A DNA stretch of 64,000 nt from Clostridiales bacterium (GCA_004554085.1 SFNY01000001.1:13221-77220); one strand, 5' to 3'; shown: positions 8,282 through 17,821, numbered from the stretch's first letter. A program made the numbers and translations. The notes: a model not told the origin generated them from the letters alone.

Positions 8282-9244
8282 TCAGAACGGGGCGTTTTCG
8301 GCGATACCGCTTCGGAGCAGCCACGCGGCGGTATCCGCGCACTCCAGCGTCTCCGCCGGGAGGGTAGCATCCTCCAGATTCTCGCCCTGGGCGAGACCGT
8401 CGCAGGCGCGCAGCAGCTCACCCAGCGCGCAGGGCGAGGCTGTCTGGACGGAGAGGGCGATTCTGCCCGCGTATTCGGCCATGAGATCGAAGTACGCCCG
8501 GGAACCTCCGAAGCCCGTCAGCGCCGTCACGCCGCCTTCGCCCAGGCGACCCTGCGCCTCAATGGCCCGGAGCATGCCGGTGGAGAGCGCCTCATCGCAG
8601 CTGTAAACGCCGTCGAGCTGCGGATTCGCCGCCAGAAGGTCGGTCATCAGCGCCACGCCTGTCTCCGCATCGGCGCTGTCCGCCGCATACGTGCCGATGA
8701 TCTCGATCCCGGGATGGTTCTCCGCCAGCGCGTCCCGGCAGGCGGTGGCGCGACGTTCACTGGCCGCGTCGGAAGCAAGCGTGATGAGCGCCACCCTGCC
8801 CTGACCGGAAAGCTTCTCGCCGAGGTAGGCTGCGCCCAGCGCGCCCAGCTGCGCATCGTCGAAGGTCAGGCTTTCATCCGGGATGAGCTCACCGGGAATG
8901 CTGCCGAAGCACAGCAGGTTCGCGCCCGCCTTCATCGCGCGCTTTGCAGCTTCCTCCACCTCGTCGCTCACGGGAAGCAGGATGATGTACTTATAGTCCT
9001 GCTCGGCCATCAGCTCCAGATCCTCGGCCTGCGCTTCCGCCGAGTCGGCCTGCTTCAGCATGTAGTTCAGTTCCAGCTCCTCCGCAGTGGACTCCGCCGA
9101 CCACACGGCGGCTGCGACCCAGCCGGAGGCCGCGTAGGGACAGGAGATGGCGATCCGGGGCTTCGACGCGGCAAGCGCGCAGGGACAGAGCGCCAGAAGC
9201 ACGGCAAGGCACAGCGCTCTCTGGATGAATTTCAGTCGCTTCAT
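8282..9244 (-). CDS. Exported sugar-binding-type (Peripla_BP_4) protein, orphan
   Basis: A 320-residue periplasmic-binding-protein fold of the ribose/LacI type. After a signal peptide (hydrophobic stretch ending CALAASKP, predicted cut ALA-AS) come PRIAISCPYAASGW, the hinge-region ILLPVSDEVEEAAKRAMKAG, and a second lobe with GQGRVALITLASDA and YSCDEALSTGMLRAI. It probably binds a sugar or related small ligand outside the membrane. The signal peptide has no lipobox Cys at the cut, which is unusual for a Gram-positive binding protein. No permease or ATPase lies beside it, so it either serves a distant transporter or acts as a sensor. The ribosome site (GCGAGATG) is weak. Confidence 0.8.
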   Translation of the reverse strand: MKRLKFIQRALCLAVLLALCPCALAASKPRIAISCPYAASGWVAAAVWSAESTAEELELNYMLKQADSAEAQAEDLELMAEQDYKYIILLPVSDEVEEAAKRAMKAGANLLCFGSIPGELIPDESLTFDDAQLGALGAAYLGEKLSGQGRVALITLASDAASERRATACRDALAENHPGIEIIGTYAADSADAETGVALMTDLLAANPQLDGVYSCDEALSTGMLRAIEAQGRLGEGGVTALTGFGGSRAYFDLMAEYAGRIALSVQTASPCALGELLRACDGLAQGENLEDATLPAETLECADTAAWLLRSGIAENAPF

Positions 9245-9300
9245 GGTTCATCTCGCTTTTGTAAATGAAATTGCAGGAGCGAAGGGCTCCCCTGCATCCG

Positions 9301-9329
9301 ATTATAGCACAGCCGGGGGCCAACTTCAA
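9301..9329 (-). promoter_or_regulatory. Promoter for the orphan binding protein
   Basis: On the minus strand, TTGAAG (9324-9329) and TATAAT (9301-9306) are 17 bases apart. A leader hairpin (9277-9297) lies between promoter and gene. Confidence 0.65.
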
Positions 9330-9424
9330 CCGACGCGCGGGCGCGCCGCAGCCGCAAATCCCGCCGCCTTCATACAGAATTCGCGCAGAATCTCCCTTCC
9401 GGCCCAAATCTCTGAAAAAAGAGG

Positions 9425-9453
9425 TGGAAATATTCGCATAGATGTAATATAAT
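9425..9453 (+). promoter_or_regulatory. Promoter for trkA-trkH
   Basis: TGGAAA (9425-9430) and TATAAT (9448-9453) are 17 bases apart, 57 bases before the trkA start. Confidence 0.55.
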
Positions 9454-9510
9454 GCTTATGTGGGTGTTTCTGCACTTCGACATTGAACGACCGGAAAAGG
9501 AACAGGCACT

Positions 9511-10872
9511 ATGAACATCATCATCGTTGGCTGCGGCAAGATCGGCACCACCATCCTGTCCAGCCTGCTTGCGGAGGGCCACGACATCGTCGCCGTGGAT
9601 TCCAATCCCGACGTGATCTCCGAAATCTCCAACATCTACGACAGCATGTACGTCTGCGGCAGCGGCACGGACTGCGACACGCTGACCGAGGCCGGCGTGG
9701 AGCACACCGAGCTGTTCGTGGCCGTCACCGGATCGGACGAATTGAACATGCTCAGCTGCTATATCGCCAAGAAGATGGGCGCAAAACACACCATCGCCCG
9801 CATCCGCAATCCCGAATACAACTACAAGAGCCTGGGCTTTCTGCGCCAGCAGCTGGACCTCTCCACCTCCATCAACCCCGATCTGCTGGCGGCGGAGGAG
9901 CTGTTTCAGGTGCTGAAGCTCCCCAGCGCGGTGAAGGTCGAATACTTCTCCCACCGCAACTTCGAACTGCTGGAGCTGCGGCTCAAGGAAAATTCGCCCC
10001 TGTGCGGCGCGCGGCTGAGCGAGCTGCGCAAAAAATACGAGGCGAAGTTCCTGATCTGCGTGGTGCAGCGCGGCGAGGAAGTCTACATCCCGGACGGCAG
10101 CTTCCAGCTCCAGGCGGGCGACCGCATCGGCCTGACCGCCGCCCCCAGCGAGGTGCAGAAGCTGCTGAAGATGATGGGCATTTTGCAGAAGCAGGCCCGC
10201 GACGTGATGATCCTGGGCGCGAGCCGCATGGGCTACTATCTGGCGCGCATGCTGCTGGCCAGCGGCACCAACGTAAAAATCATCGATCGGGATCACCAGC
10301 GCTGCCAGGAGATCAGCGAGAAGCTGCCCGGCGCGGTGGTGATCTGCGGCGACGGCGCGCAGCAGGAGCTGCTGCTGGAGGAGGGCATCTGCTCCATGGA
10401 CGCCTTCATCTCCCTCACCGGCATGGACGAGGAGAACATCCTGATCTCCTTCTTCGCCTCTTCCCAGGGCGTTAAGAAGGTGATCTCCAAGGTCAACCGC
10501 CACGAGCTGCACTTCATCGCGGAGAAGCTGGGTCTGGACACCCTGATCTCCTCGCGCTCGGTCAGCTCCAACGTGCTCTCCCGCTACGCCCGCGCGTTGC
10601 AGAACTCGCTGGGCAGCAACGTGGAGACCCTGTACAAGCTGATGGACGGCAGGGCGGAGGCGCTGGAGTTCCGCGTGCAGGCGGACTTCCCCATGACCAA
10701 CGTCCCGCTGAAGGACATGCGCCTGAGAAGCGGCATCCTGATCGCGGGCATCATCCGCAACCGAAAGACCATCATCCCCTCGGGCGTGGACGTGATCCAG
10801 AGCGGCGACCGGGTGATCGTGCTCTCGGCAGCCAGCGGCATGCACGACCTTTCGGACATCCTGATGCAGTGA
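9511..10872 (+). CDS. trkA: Trk potassium uptake regulator TrkA
   Basis: A 453-residue cytoplasmic gating subunit of the Trk potassium system. It contains two RCK_N/RCK_C pairs. The first Rossmann motif is MNIIIVGCGKIGTTI with the ribose-binding acidic residue in VAVDSNPD. The second is MILGASRMGYYLARML, with IDRD at its strand end. RCK_C domains lie at about 140-220 and 370-453. NAD(H) or nucleotide binding to the rings controls the channel subunit. AAAAGGAA precedes the ATG. trkH follows after 34 bases, forming the expected operon. The length matches the family. Confidence 0.95.
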   Translation: MNIIIVGCGKIGTTILSSLLAEGHDIVAVDSNPDVISEISNIYDSMYVCGSGTDCDTLTEAGVEHTELFVAVTGSDELNMLSCYIAKKMGAKHTIARIRNPEYNYKSLGFLRQQLDLSTSINPDLLAAEELFQVLKLPSAVKVEYFSHRNFELLELRLKENSPLCGARLSELRKKYEAKFLICVVQRGEEVYIPDGSFQLQAGDRIGLTAAPSEVQKLLKMMGILQKQARDVMILGASRMGYYLARMLLASGTNVKIIDRDHQRCQEISEKLPGAVVICGDGAQQELLLEEGICSMDAFISLTGMDEENILISFFASSQGVKKVISKVNRHELHFIAEKLGLDTLISSRSVSSNVLSRYARALQNSLGSNVETLYKLMDGRAEALEFRVQADFPMTNVPLKDMRLRSGILIAGIIRNRKTIIPSGVDVIQSGDRVIVLSAASGMHDLSDILMQ

Positions 10873-10906
10873 TGCTGCCGACGGGGAAAGGTGTGGTACT
10901 TGTTTC

Positions 10907-12349
10907 ATGAATCGCAGAATGATACTCAACACGGTGGGACTGATGCTGAAGGTGGAGGCGGCGCTGTTGCTGCTGCCGGCCTTCGCGGCGCTGATCTACG
11001 GCGAAAACTGCCTGTGGTCGATCCTGATTTCGGCGGCGATCTCCCTGGCGGCGGGCTTCGGGCTGACGCTGCTGAGCAAGCCGAAGAGCCAGGTCATCTA
11101 CGCCCGCGAAGGCTTCATCACCGTGGCGCTTTCCTGGATCGCGGTCTCCGCCGTGGGCGCGCTGCCCTTCTACATCTCCCGGGAGATCCCCTCCTACATC
11201 GACGCCTTCTTCGAGACCGTCAGCGGCTTCACCACCACCGGCGCGTCGATCCTTGCAAACGTGGAGGTCATGAGCCGGGGCCTCTTGTTCTGGCGGAGCT
11301 TTACCCACTGGGTGGGCGGCATGGGCGTGCTGGTGTTCGTGATGGCGCTGGTGCCCAGCGTCACCGACCGCTCCATTCACATCATGCGCGCGGAGATGCC
11401 CGGCCCGGTGGTGGGCAAGCTCATGCCCCGCGCGAGGGACACCGCCAGCATCCTGTACAAGATCTACGTGGGCATGACCCTTGCGCAGATTGTGCTTATG
11501 TGGGCCGGCGGCATGCCGCTGTACGAGAGCATCGTGCACGCCTTCGGCACGGCGGGCACCGGCGGCTTCGGCGTGAAGGTCGACAGCATCGCGGGCTACA
11601 GCCCGTATCTGCAGTGGGTCATCACGGTGTTCATGCTGCTCTTCGGCGTCAACTTCAACCTCTACTACCTGCTCCTGATCCGCCGCTTCCGCGCGGCCGC
11701 CCAGAGCAGCGAGTGCTGGTACTATCTGGGTATCGTGGGCGTGAGCATCGCGCTGATCACCGCAAACATCCTGCCCATGTATGAAAACCTCCAGGAGGCG
11801 CTGCGGCTGTCGGCCTTCCAGGTGGCCTCCATCGTCACCACCACCGGCTACGCCACGGCGGATTTCAACCTCTGGCCCCAGTTCTCCAAGGCGATCCTTC
11901 TGCTCTTGATGATCGTGGGCGCCTGCGCGGGCTCCACCGGCGGCGGCCTGAAGGTCTCCCGCGCGGTGATGCTGTTCAAGACGGTGGGCAGGGAGATCCG
12001 CCACCTGCTGCACCCGCGCTCGGTCAACAGCGTGCGCTTCGAGGGCAAGCAGGTGGACGGCGCAACGCTCAAGGGCGTGAGCAGCTACTTCGCGCTCTAC
12101 ATCATCTGCATCCTGGCAATCTGCCTGATCCTGAGCCTGGAGCCCTTCGATCTGGAGACCAACCTCAGCGCCACGCTGGCCTGCTTCAACAACATCGGCC
12201 CCGGCCTCGCGGCGGTGGGCCCGGCCTCCAACTACGCGGCCTATTCGCCGCTGTCCAAGCTGGTGCTGTCATTGGCCATGCTGCTGGGCCGACTGGAAAT
12301 CTATCCCCTGCTGCTGACCCTGATCCCCACCACCTGGATCAAGAAGTGA
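10907..12349 (+). CDS. trkH: Trk potassium transporter membrane subunit TrkH
   Basis: A 480-residue TrkH/TrkG/KtrB-family potassium channel subunit with four pore-loop repeats. Visible selectivity-filter segments include TVSGFTTTGASIL, HAFGTAGTGGFGVK, VTTTGYATADFN and CFNNIGPGLAAVG. The conserved GACAGSTGGGLKV stretch is also present. About ten membrane helices are seen. It partners TrkA encoded just upstream. The C-terminus (TLIPTTWIKK) is the normal end. A GTTTCATGAATCGC context holds the start; the ribosome site is a modest GGGGAAAGG somewhat upstream. Confidence 0.95.
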   Translation: MNRRMILNTVGLMLKVEAALLLLPAFAALIYGENCLWSILISAAISLAAGFGLTLLSKPKSQVIYAREGFITVALSWIAVSAVGALPFYISREIPSYIDAFFETVSGFTTTGASILANVEVMSRGLLFWRSFTHWVGGMGVLVFVMALVPSVTDRSIHIMRAEMPGPVVGKLMPRARDTASILYKIYVGMTLAQIVLMWAGGMPLYESIVHAFGTAGTGGFGVKVDSIAGYSPYLQWVITVFMLLFGVNFNLYYLLLIRRFRAAAQSSECWYYLGIVGVSIALITANILPMYENLQEALRLSAFQVASIVTTTGYATADFNLWPQFSKAILLLLMIVGACAGSTGGGLKVSRAVMLFKTVGREIRHLLHPRSVNSVRFEGKQVDGATLKGVSSYFALYIICILAICLILSLEPFDLETNLSATLACFNNIGPGLAAVGPASNYAAYSPLSKLVLSLAMLLGRLEIYPLLLTLIPTTWIKK

Positions 12350-12457
12350 GCTTTCCCCTCCGTTTAACCCCCGCGCGGGTTTGAAATCCGCCGCAGCGGG
12401 TTATGAATAAACATCAGAAACGAACATCATCCGGTTCCGCGAAGAAAGGAAGATACC

Positions 12458-14323
12458 ATGTACTGCGTAAGAAAAGTCAGCGACCGCATCACCTGGATCG
12501 GCGGCGAGGATCGCCGCCTGGCCCTGTTTGAGAACGTCTATCCCATTCCCACCGGCGTATCCTACAACAGCTACTTCATCGACGATGAAAAGACGCTGGT
12601 GATGGACACCGTGGATCGCGCCGTCGGCGGCCAGTTCTTCGAGAACCTGGAATACATGCTGGGCGAGCGCAAGCTGGACTACCTCGTGGTCAACCACATG
12701 GAGCCCGACCATGCCGCCACCGTGGGCGAGCTGGTGCGCCGCTACCCCGAGACCACCATCGTCTGCAACAGCAAGATTGAGGTCATGCTGCGCCAGTATT
12801 TCAACTTCGAGACCGAAGGCCGCGTGCAGATCGTGAAGGAAGGCGACGTGCTCTCCACGGGCGCGATGCAGTTCACCTTCGTCATGGCCCCCATGGTGCA
12901 CTGGCCGGAGGTCATGATGACCTATGAGATCACCCAGAAGGTGCTCTTCTCCGCCGACGCCTTCGGCACCTTCGGCGCGCTCAACGGCCGCATCTTCGCC
13001 GATCAGGTGGACTTCGAGCGCGACTACATGGACGAGGCCCGCCGCTACTACACCAACATCGTGGGCAAGTACGGCACCCAGGTCAAGGCCATCCTGAAGA
13101 AGGCCTCCACCATCGAGATCGAGATGATCTGCCCCCTGCACGGCTTCGTGTGGCGCAGGAATCTGGGCGACTTCATCGAGAAGTACCAGCTCTGGGCGCA
13201 CTATGAGCCCGAGGAGCAGGGCGTGCTGCTGGCCTACGCCTCCGTCTACGGCGGCACCGAGAACGCGGCCAACATCCTGGCCACCCAGCTCATCGAGCGC
13301 GGCGTGAAGGTGCAGATGTACGATGTGTCCGTGACCCATCCCTCCTACATCCTCTCCGACGCCTTCCGCTACAGCCACCTGGTGCTGGCCTCCACCACCT
13401 ACAACGCCGGCATCTTCGTCAACATGGAGAATCTGGTGCACGACATCGCCAACCACAACCTGCAGAACCGCACGGTGGCGCTGATCGAGAACGGCAGCTG
13501 GGCCCCCACCAGCGCGGGCCTGATGCGCAAGGTGCTCTCCGGCCTGAAGGGCACCGAGTTCATTGAGAACACCGTGACCCTGCGCAGCTCCCTGAAGGAG
13601 AACCAGATCGCCGATCTTGCCGCGCTGGCGGACGAGATCGTGGCCACCATGACCAAGGACGCGGCCCCGGCTCCCGTCGTCGCGCCCGCAGCCGCTCCGG
13701 TCAATGCATCCCTGGTGGATCCCACCGCCATGTTCAAGCTCAGCTACGGCCTGTTCGTGCTGACCGCGCTGGACGGCGACAAGCACAACGGCTGCATCAT
13801 CAACACCGCGGCCCAGCTCACCGACAACCCCAAGCGCATCACCATCGCCGTGAACAAGGCCAACTACACCCACGACATGATCCTCAAGACCGGCGTGTTC
13901 AACGTCTCCGTGCTGAGCACCTCCGCGCCCTTTGCCCTGTTCAAGCAGTTCGGCTTCCAGAGCGGCCGCGACACGGAGAAGTTCGACGGCAAGTATGAGA
14001 TCCGCGTCAGCGACAACGGCCTGATTTACCTCAACCAGTACGCCAACGCCTTCATCTCCGGCAAGGTGGTGGACGCGCTGGACTACGGCACCCACACCCT
14101 GTTCGTGGCCGACGTGACCGAGGCCAAGGTGCTCTCGAAGGAGTCCAGCGTGACCTACGCCTACTACTTCGATCACATCAAGCCCAAGCCGCAGCCGAAG
14201 GACGAGACCAAGCCCGGCTGGATCTGCAAGATCTGCGGCTACGTCTACGAGGGCGAGGACCTGCCCGCCGACTTCATTTGCCCGCTGTGCAAGCACGGCG
14301 CGGAGGACTTCGAGCGCACCTAA
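12458..14323 (+). CDS. Multidomain flavodiiron protein (diiron-flavodoxin-flavin reductase-rubredoxin)
   Basis: A 621-residue oxygen or nitric oxide reductase fusion. The N-terminal MBL-like diiron domain (1-250) has the ligand set H80-x-E82-x-D84-H85 in NHMEPDHAA, then His in MVHWPEV, Asp in SADAFG and His in CPLHGFV. A flavodoxin domain (about 255-395) follows with YASVYGGTENAA. After an Ala/Pro-rich linker, a flavin-reductase-like domain (about 425-570) begins MFKLSYGLFVLTALDG. A C-terminal rubredoxin carries GWICKICGYVYEG and CPLCK. One chain thus holds its whole electron path, protecting an anaerobe from O2 or NO. AAAGGAAG precedes the ATG and a strong terminator follows. Confidence 0.94.
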   Translation: MYCVRKVSDRITWIGGEDRRLALFENVYPIPTGVSYNSYFIDDEKTLVMDTVDRAVGGQFFENLEYMLGERKLDYLVVNHMEPDHAATVGELVRRYPETTIVCNSKIEVMLRQYFNFETEGRVQIVKEGDVLSTGAMQFTFVMAPMVHWPEVMMTYEITQKVLFSADAFGTFGALNGRIFADQVDFERDYMDEARRYYTNIVGKYGTQVKAILKKASTIEIEMICPLHGFVWRRNLGDFIEKYQLWAHYEPEEQGVLLAYASVYGGTENAANILATQLIERGVKVQMYDVSVTHPSYILSDAFRYSHLVLASTTYNAGIFVNMENLVHDIANHNLQNRTVALIENGSWAPTSAGLMRKVLSGLKGTEFIENTVTLRSSLKENQIADLAALADEIVATMTKDAAPAPVVAPAAAPVNASLVDPTAMFKLSYGLFVLTALDGDKHNGCIINTAAQLTDNPKRITIAVNKANYTHDMILKTGVFNVSVLSTSAPFALFKQFGFQSGRDTEKFDGKYEIRVSDNGLIYLNQYANAFISGKVVDALDYGTHTLFVADVTEAKVLSKESSVTYAYYFDHIKPKPQPKDETKPGWICKICGYVYEGEDLPADFICPLCKHGAEDFERT

Positions 14324-14341
14324 AACAGCATCATCCATTTA

Positions 14342-14377
14342 CAGGAGATTGGAACGGAGGTTCCGATCTCCTGTTTT
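14342..14377 (+). terminator. Terminator after the flavodiiron gene
   Basis: CAGGAGATTGGAAC and GTTCCGATCTCCTG pair across a four-base loop, followed by TTTTCATTCTT. Confidence 0.85.
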
Positions 14378-14396
14378 CATTCTTCATACCCAGTTA

Positions 14397-14425
14397 TTGT
14401 TGAATTTATAATTGCAGCATAAGAT
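14397..14425 (+). promoter_or_regulatory. Possible promoter for ftsH
   Basis: TTGTTG (14397-14402) and TAAGAT (14420-14425) are 17 bases apart. Only 12 bases lie between the -10 and the first possible ATG at 14438, which favours the GTG start at 14468. Confidence 0.4.
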
Positions 14426-14437
14426 GGTACACGGAGG

Positions 14438-16276
14438 ATGAAACTGAAAGGAAAGGGGAAAACGCGCGTGAATACCGTCAAATCGCCGAAAAAACCGCTG
14501 ATATTCTACTATTTTATCTTCATGCTGGCGCTGTTCCTGATCAACGTGCTGCTGATGCCCAGCGTCAGCGAGATGAAAATTGAAGAGGTGGACTACGGCA
14601 CCTTCATCACCATGACCGAGGACAAGCAGATCGATCAGGTGGAGATCCAGGCCAACCGCATCCTATTCACCGACAAGGAGGGCAAGGTCTACAAGACCGG
14701 CCTGATGGACGATCCCAACCGCACCGAGCGGCTGTACGCCTCCGGCGCGCAGTTCTCCAGCGAGATCATCGAGGAGATGTCCCCGCTGCTGAGCTTCTTT
14801 CTGAGCTGGGTCGCCCCGATGCTCATCATCATCCTGCTGGGCCAGCTGCTGACCCGCAAGCTGATGAAGTCCGCCGGCGGCTCGAATTCCATGATGTTCA
14901 ACATGGGCAAGAGCAACGCCAAGGTCTATGTGCAGTCCACCAACGGCATCAAGTTTACCGACGTGGCCGGCGAGGACGAGGCCAAGGAGAACCTGACCGA
15001 GATCGTGGACTACCTGCACAACCCCGAGAAGTACAAGGAGATCGGCGCGCAGATGCCCAAGGGCCTGCTGCTGGTCGGCCCTCCCGGCACCGGCAAGACG
15101 ATGCTTGCAAAGGCCGTGGCCGGCGAGGCCAACGTGCCCTTCTTCTCCATGTCCGGTTCGGAATTCGTTGAGATGTTCGTGGGCATGGGCGCTTCCAAGG
15201 TGCGCGACCTGTTCAAGCAGGCCAAGGAGAAGGCCCCCTGCATCGTGTTCATCGACGAGATCGACGCCATCGGCAAGAAGCGCGACGGTCAGATGGGCGG
15301 CAACGACGAGCGCGAACAGACGCTCAACCAGCTGCTGACCGAAATGGACGGCTTCGAGGGCAACAACGGCGTGATTATCCTGGCGGCCACCAACCGTCCG
15401 GAGTCCCTCGACCCGGCGCTGACCCGTCCGGGCCGCTTTGACCGCCGCGTGCCCGTGGAGCTGCCCGACCTGAAGGGCCGCGAGGAGATCCTGAAGGTGC
15501 ACGCGAAGAAGATCAAGCTGGAGGGCCCGGTGGACTTCAACCGCGTGGCCCGCATGGCATCCGGCGCATCCGGCGCGGAGCTTGCCAACATCGTAAATGA
15601 AGCGGCGCTGCGGGCGGTGCGCGACGGCCGCAAGGGCGCGACCCAGGCCGACCTGGAGGAGAGCATCGAGGTGGTCATCGCGGGCTATCAGAAGAAGAAC
15701 GCCATCCTCACCGCCGAGGAAAAGCGCATCGTATCCGCCCACGAGATCGGCCACGCGCTGGTGGCGGCAAAGCAGACCAACTCCGCCCCGGTTCAGAAGA
15801 TCACCATCATTCCCCGCACCTCCGGCGCACTGGGCTACACCATGCAGGTGGAGGAGGGCAACCACTACCTGATGAGCAAGACCGAGATCGAGAACAAGAT
15901 CGCCACCTTCACCGGCGGACGCGCCGCCGAGGAAGTGATGTTCGGCTCCGTGACCACCGGCGCATCCAACGACATCGAGCAGGCCACCAAGCTTGCCCGC
16001 GCGATGATCACCCGCTACGGCATGAGCGAGGACTTCGACATGGTGGCGCTGGAGACCGTGACGAACCAGTACCTGGGCGGCGACGCGTCGCTGGCCTGCT
16101 CGGCAGAGACCCAGACCCAGATCGATCGGCAGGTGGTGGAGCTAGTCAAGAAGCAGCATAACAAGGCCATAAAGATTCTGATGGACAATCGCGAAAAGCT
16201 CAACGAGCTGACCGAGTTCCTCTACGACCGCGAAACCATCACCGGCGAGGAATTCATGCAGATCCTCAACGGCTGA
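14438..16276 (+). CDS. ftsH: ATP-dependent zinc metalloprotease FtsH
   Basis: A membrane-anchored AAA+ protease of 612 residues that degrades damaged membrane and regulatory proteins. Two membrane helices (about 22-43 and 120-140) flank a short external region. The AAA domain has Walker A GPPGTGKT, Walker B CIVFIDEIDAIG and the second region of homology ending RPGRFDRR. The zinc site reads SAHEIGHAL where most FtsH have HEAGH; the His and Glu ligands are intact, and the third ligand Asp lies in TGASNDIEQAT. The start is uncertain. ATG at 14438 has GGAGG directly abutting it, too close to work well, while GTG at 14468 has AAGGGG at good spacing, so the true protein may be 602 residues. Confidence 0.95.
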   Translation: MKLKGKGKTRVNTVKSPKKPLIFYYFIFMLALFLINVLLMPSVSEMKIEEVDYGTFITMTEDKQIDQVEIQANRILFTDKEGKVYKTGLMDDPNRTERLYASGAQFSSEIIEEMSPLLSFFLSWVAPMLIIILLGQLLTRKLMKSAGGSNSMMFNMGKSNAKVYVQSTNGIKFTDVAGEDEAKENLTEIVDYLHNPEKYKEIGAQMPKGLLLVGPPGTGKTMLAKAVAGEANVPFFSMSGSEFVEMFVGMGASKVRDLFKQAKEKAPCIVFIDEIDAIGKKRDGQMGGNDEREQTLNQLLTEMDGFEGNNGVIILAATNRPESLDPALTRPGRFDRRVPVELPDLKGREEILKVHAKKIKLEGPVDFNRVARMASGASGAELANIVNEAALRAVRDGRKGATQADLEESIEVVIAGYQKKNAILTAEEKRIVSAHEIGHALVAAKQTNSAPVQKITIIPRTSGALGYTMQVEEGNHYLMSKTEIENKIATFTGGRAAEEVMFGSVTTGASNDIEQATKLARAMITRYGMSEDFDMVALETVTNQYLGGDASLACSAETQTQIDRQVVELVKKQHNKAIKILMDNREKLNELTEFLYDRETITGEEFMQILNG

Positions 16277-16296
16277 TTTCGGCATTCTCCCCCTTC

Positions 16297-16335
16297 GCCC
16301 GCATCGCCGGATTCCCGGACGGTGCGGGCTTTTTC
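16297..16335 (+). terminator. Terminator after ftsH
   Basis: GCCCGCA...CCGG, a short loop, then CCGG...TGCGGGC, followed by TTTTTC. Confidence 0.8.
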
Positions 16336-16356
16336 TGTCCAACTTCCCTTTTGGAC

Positions 16357-16385
16357 TTGCGGGCTTTACAGAGATGGGCTAAGAT
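16357..16385 (+). promoter_or_regulatory. Promoter for the first MATE gene
   Basis: TTGCGG (16357-16362) and TAAGAT (16380-16385) are 17 bases apart. Confidence 0.5.
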
Positions 16386-16450
16386 GGGAATAGATGAAAC
16401 TCCGCTCCCGAGGGTGGGAGCCGCAATACGAAAGAGAGAGGCCCGTACCC

Positions 16451-17821
16451 ATGCAAACCGGAACCCGGAACATGACCGTCGGCAGCGTGCGCCGCGTGAT
16501 CGTCAGCTTTGCTATGCCCATCTTCCTGAGCCAGCTGTTTCAGCAGCTGTACAACACGGCGGACTCGGTGATCGTGGGCAACCTGCTGGGCAAGCAGGCG
16601 CTGGCGGCGGTGAGCTCGTCCGCGTCGCTGATTCAGCTGCTCACCGCACTGATGATCGGCATCGCGCTGGGCGCGGGCGTGGTGATCTCCCGCTACTTCG
16701 GCGCGGAGGACCACGAAACGCTCTCCCGGGCCATCCACACCACGGTCTCCTTCGGCCTGATCGCAGGCGCGGCGCTGACGCTGATCGGCGTGCTGCTCTC
16801 CCCCACCCTGCTGCGTTGGATGGGCACCGCGCCGGACGTGATGGACAATTCCGTTGTCTACTTCCGCAACTACTTCCTCGGCTCCATGGCGGTGATGCTC
16901 TACAACGTGTTCACCGGCATCATGAACGCCCTGGGCGACAGCCGCCGCCCGCTGTACTACCTGATGCTCTCCTCCGCGCTGAACGTGGCACTGGACCTCT
17001 TGTTCATCGGCGCGTTTCACCTGGGCGTGGGCTCGGCGGCGGTGGCCACGGTGATCTCCCAGGCGATGAGCGCACTGCTGAGCTTTCTGCACCTGCGCAA
17101 ACCCGGCACGATCTTCCAGCTTCGGCTGCGCAGGCTGCGCGTGCACCTCGATCTGATGAAGGAGATAGTGCGCATGGGCCTGCCCACCGGCGTGCAGAAC
17201 TCCGTCATCTCCATCGCAAACGTGCTGGTGCAGAGCTACATCAACTCCTTCGGCTCCGACGCAATGGCCGCCTGCGGCACCTACGCCAAGCTCCAGGGCT
17301 TCGGCTTTCTGCCCATCACCAGCTTCGCGCTGGCGCTGACCACCTTCGTCAGCCAGAACCTGGGCGCGAAGCAGTACGATCGCGCAAGGCAGGGCGCGCG
17401 CTTCGGCATCCTGTCCACGGTGATCATGGCGGAGATCATCGGCGTTTTGATGGTCATCTTCGCCGTCCCGATGGCGAGGCTCTTCAACAGCGACCCGGAG
17501 GTGGTGCGCATCGCCGTGAGCCAGACCCGCATCGAGAACCTGTTCTTCTGCCTGCTGGCCTTCTCCCACGCCGTCGCCGGCGTGTGCCGGGGTGCAGGTC
17601 GGGCTACGGTGCCCATGCTGGTGATGCTCTCGTCCTGGTGCGTGTTCCGCATCATCTTCATCTCCATCGCCATGCGCATCCTGCGCGACATCCGCGTGCT
17701 GTTCTGGTGCTACCCCCTCACCTGGGCCATCAGCTCGGCCATCTTCCTGATCTACTACCTCAAATCCGACTGGGTGCACGGCTTTGAACGCCCCCGCGCA
17801 CACTTCGCCCTGCACCATTAA
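16451..17821 (+). CDS. MATE family efflux transporter (first of two)
   Basis: A 456-residue multidrug and toxin extrusion (MATE) family protein with about 12 membrane helices in two pseudo-symmetric halves. The N-terminal motif FAMPIFLSQLFQQLYNTADSVIVGNLLG is typical, as is the second-half FGSDAMAACGTYAKLQGFGFLPITSFALA. It exports drugs or metabolites using a proton or sodium gradient; the substrate cannot be predicted. I start at 16451, where GAGAGAGG lies nine bases upstream, rather than at 16394. An aldo/keto reductase gene follows after 12 bases, so the two are probably co-transcribed. Confidence 0.92.
   Translation: MQTGTRNMTVGSVRRVIVSFAMPIFLSQLFQQLYNTADSVIVGNLLGKQALAAVSSSASLIQLLTALMIGIALGAGVVISRYFGAEDHETLSRAIHTTVSFGLIAGAALTLIGVLLSPTLLRWMGTAPDVMDNSVVYFRNYFLGSMAVMLYNVFTGIMNALGDSRRPLYYLMLSSALNVALDLLFIGAFHLGVGSAAVATVISQAMSALLSFLHLRKPGTIFQLRLRRLRVHLDLMKEIVRMGLPTGVQNSVISIANVLVQSYINSFGSDAMAACGTYAKLQGFGFLPITSFALALTTFVSQNLGAKQYDRARQGARFGILSTVIMAEIIGVLMVIFAVPMARLFNSDPEVVRIAVSQTRIENLFFCLLAFSHAVAGVCRGAGRATVPMLVMLSSWCVFRIIFISIAMRILRDIRVLFWCYPLTWAISSAIFLIYYLKSDWVHGFERPRAHFALHH

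Noticed and set aside
12401..14338. Minus-strand ORF of 645 codons opposite the flavodiiron gene
   Set aside because: It has the same antisense artefact composition (Val/His/Leu/Gly), no domain and no ribosome site.
16351..17787. Plus-strand ORF of 478 codons overlapping the MATE gene in another frame
   Set aside because: Arg/His/Pro-rich frame shadow; the MATE frame has a full set of family motifs.
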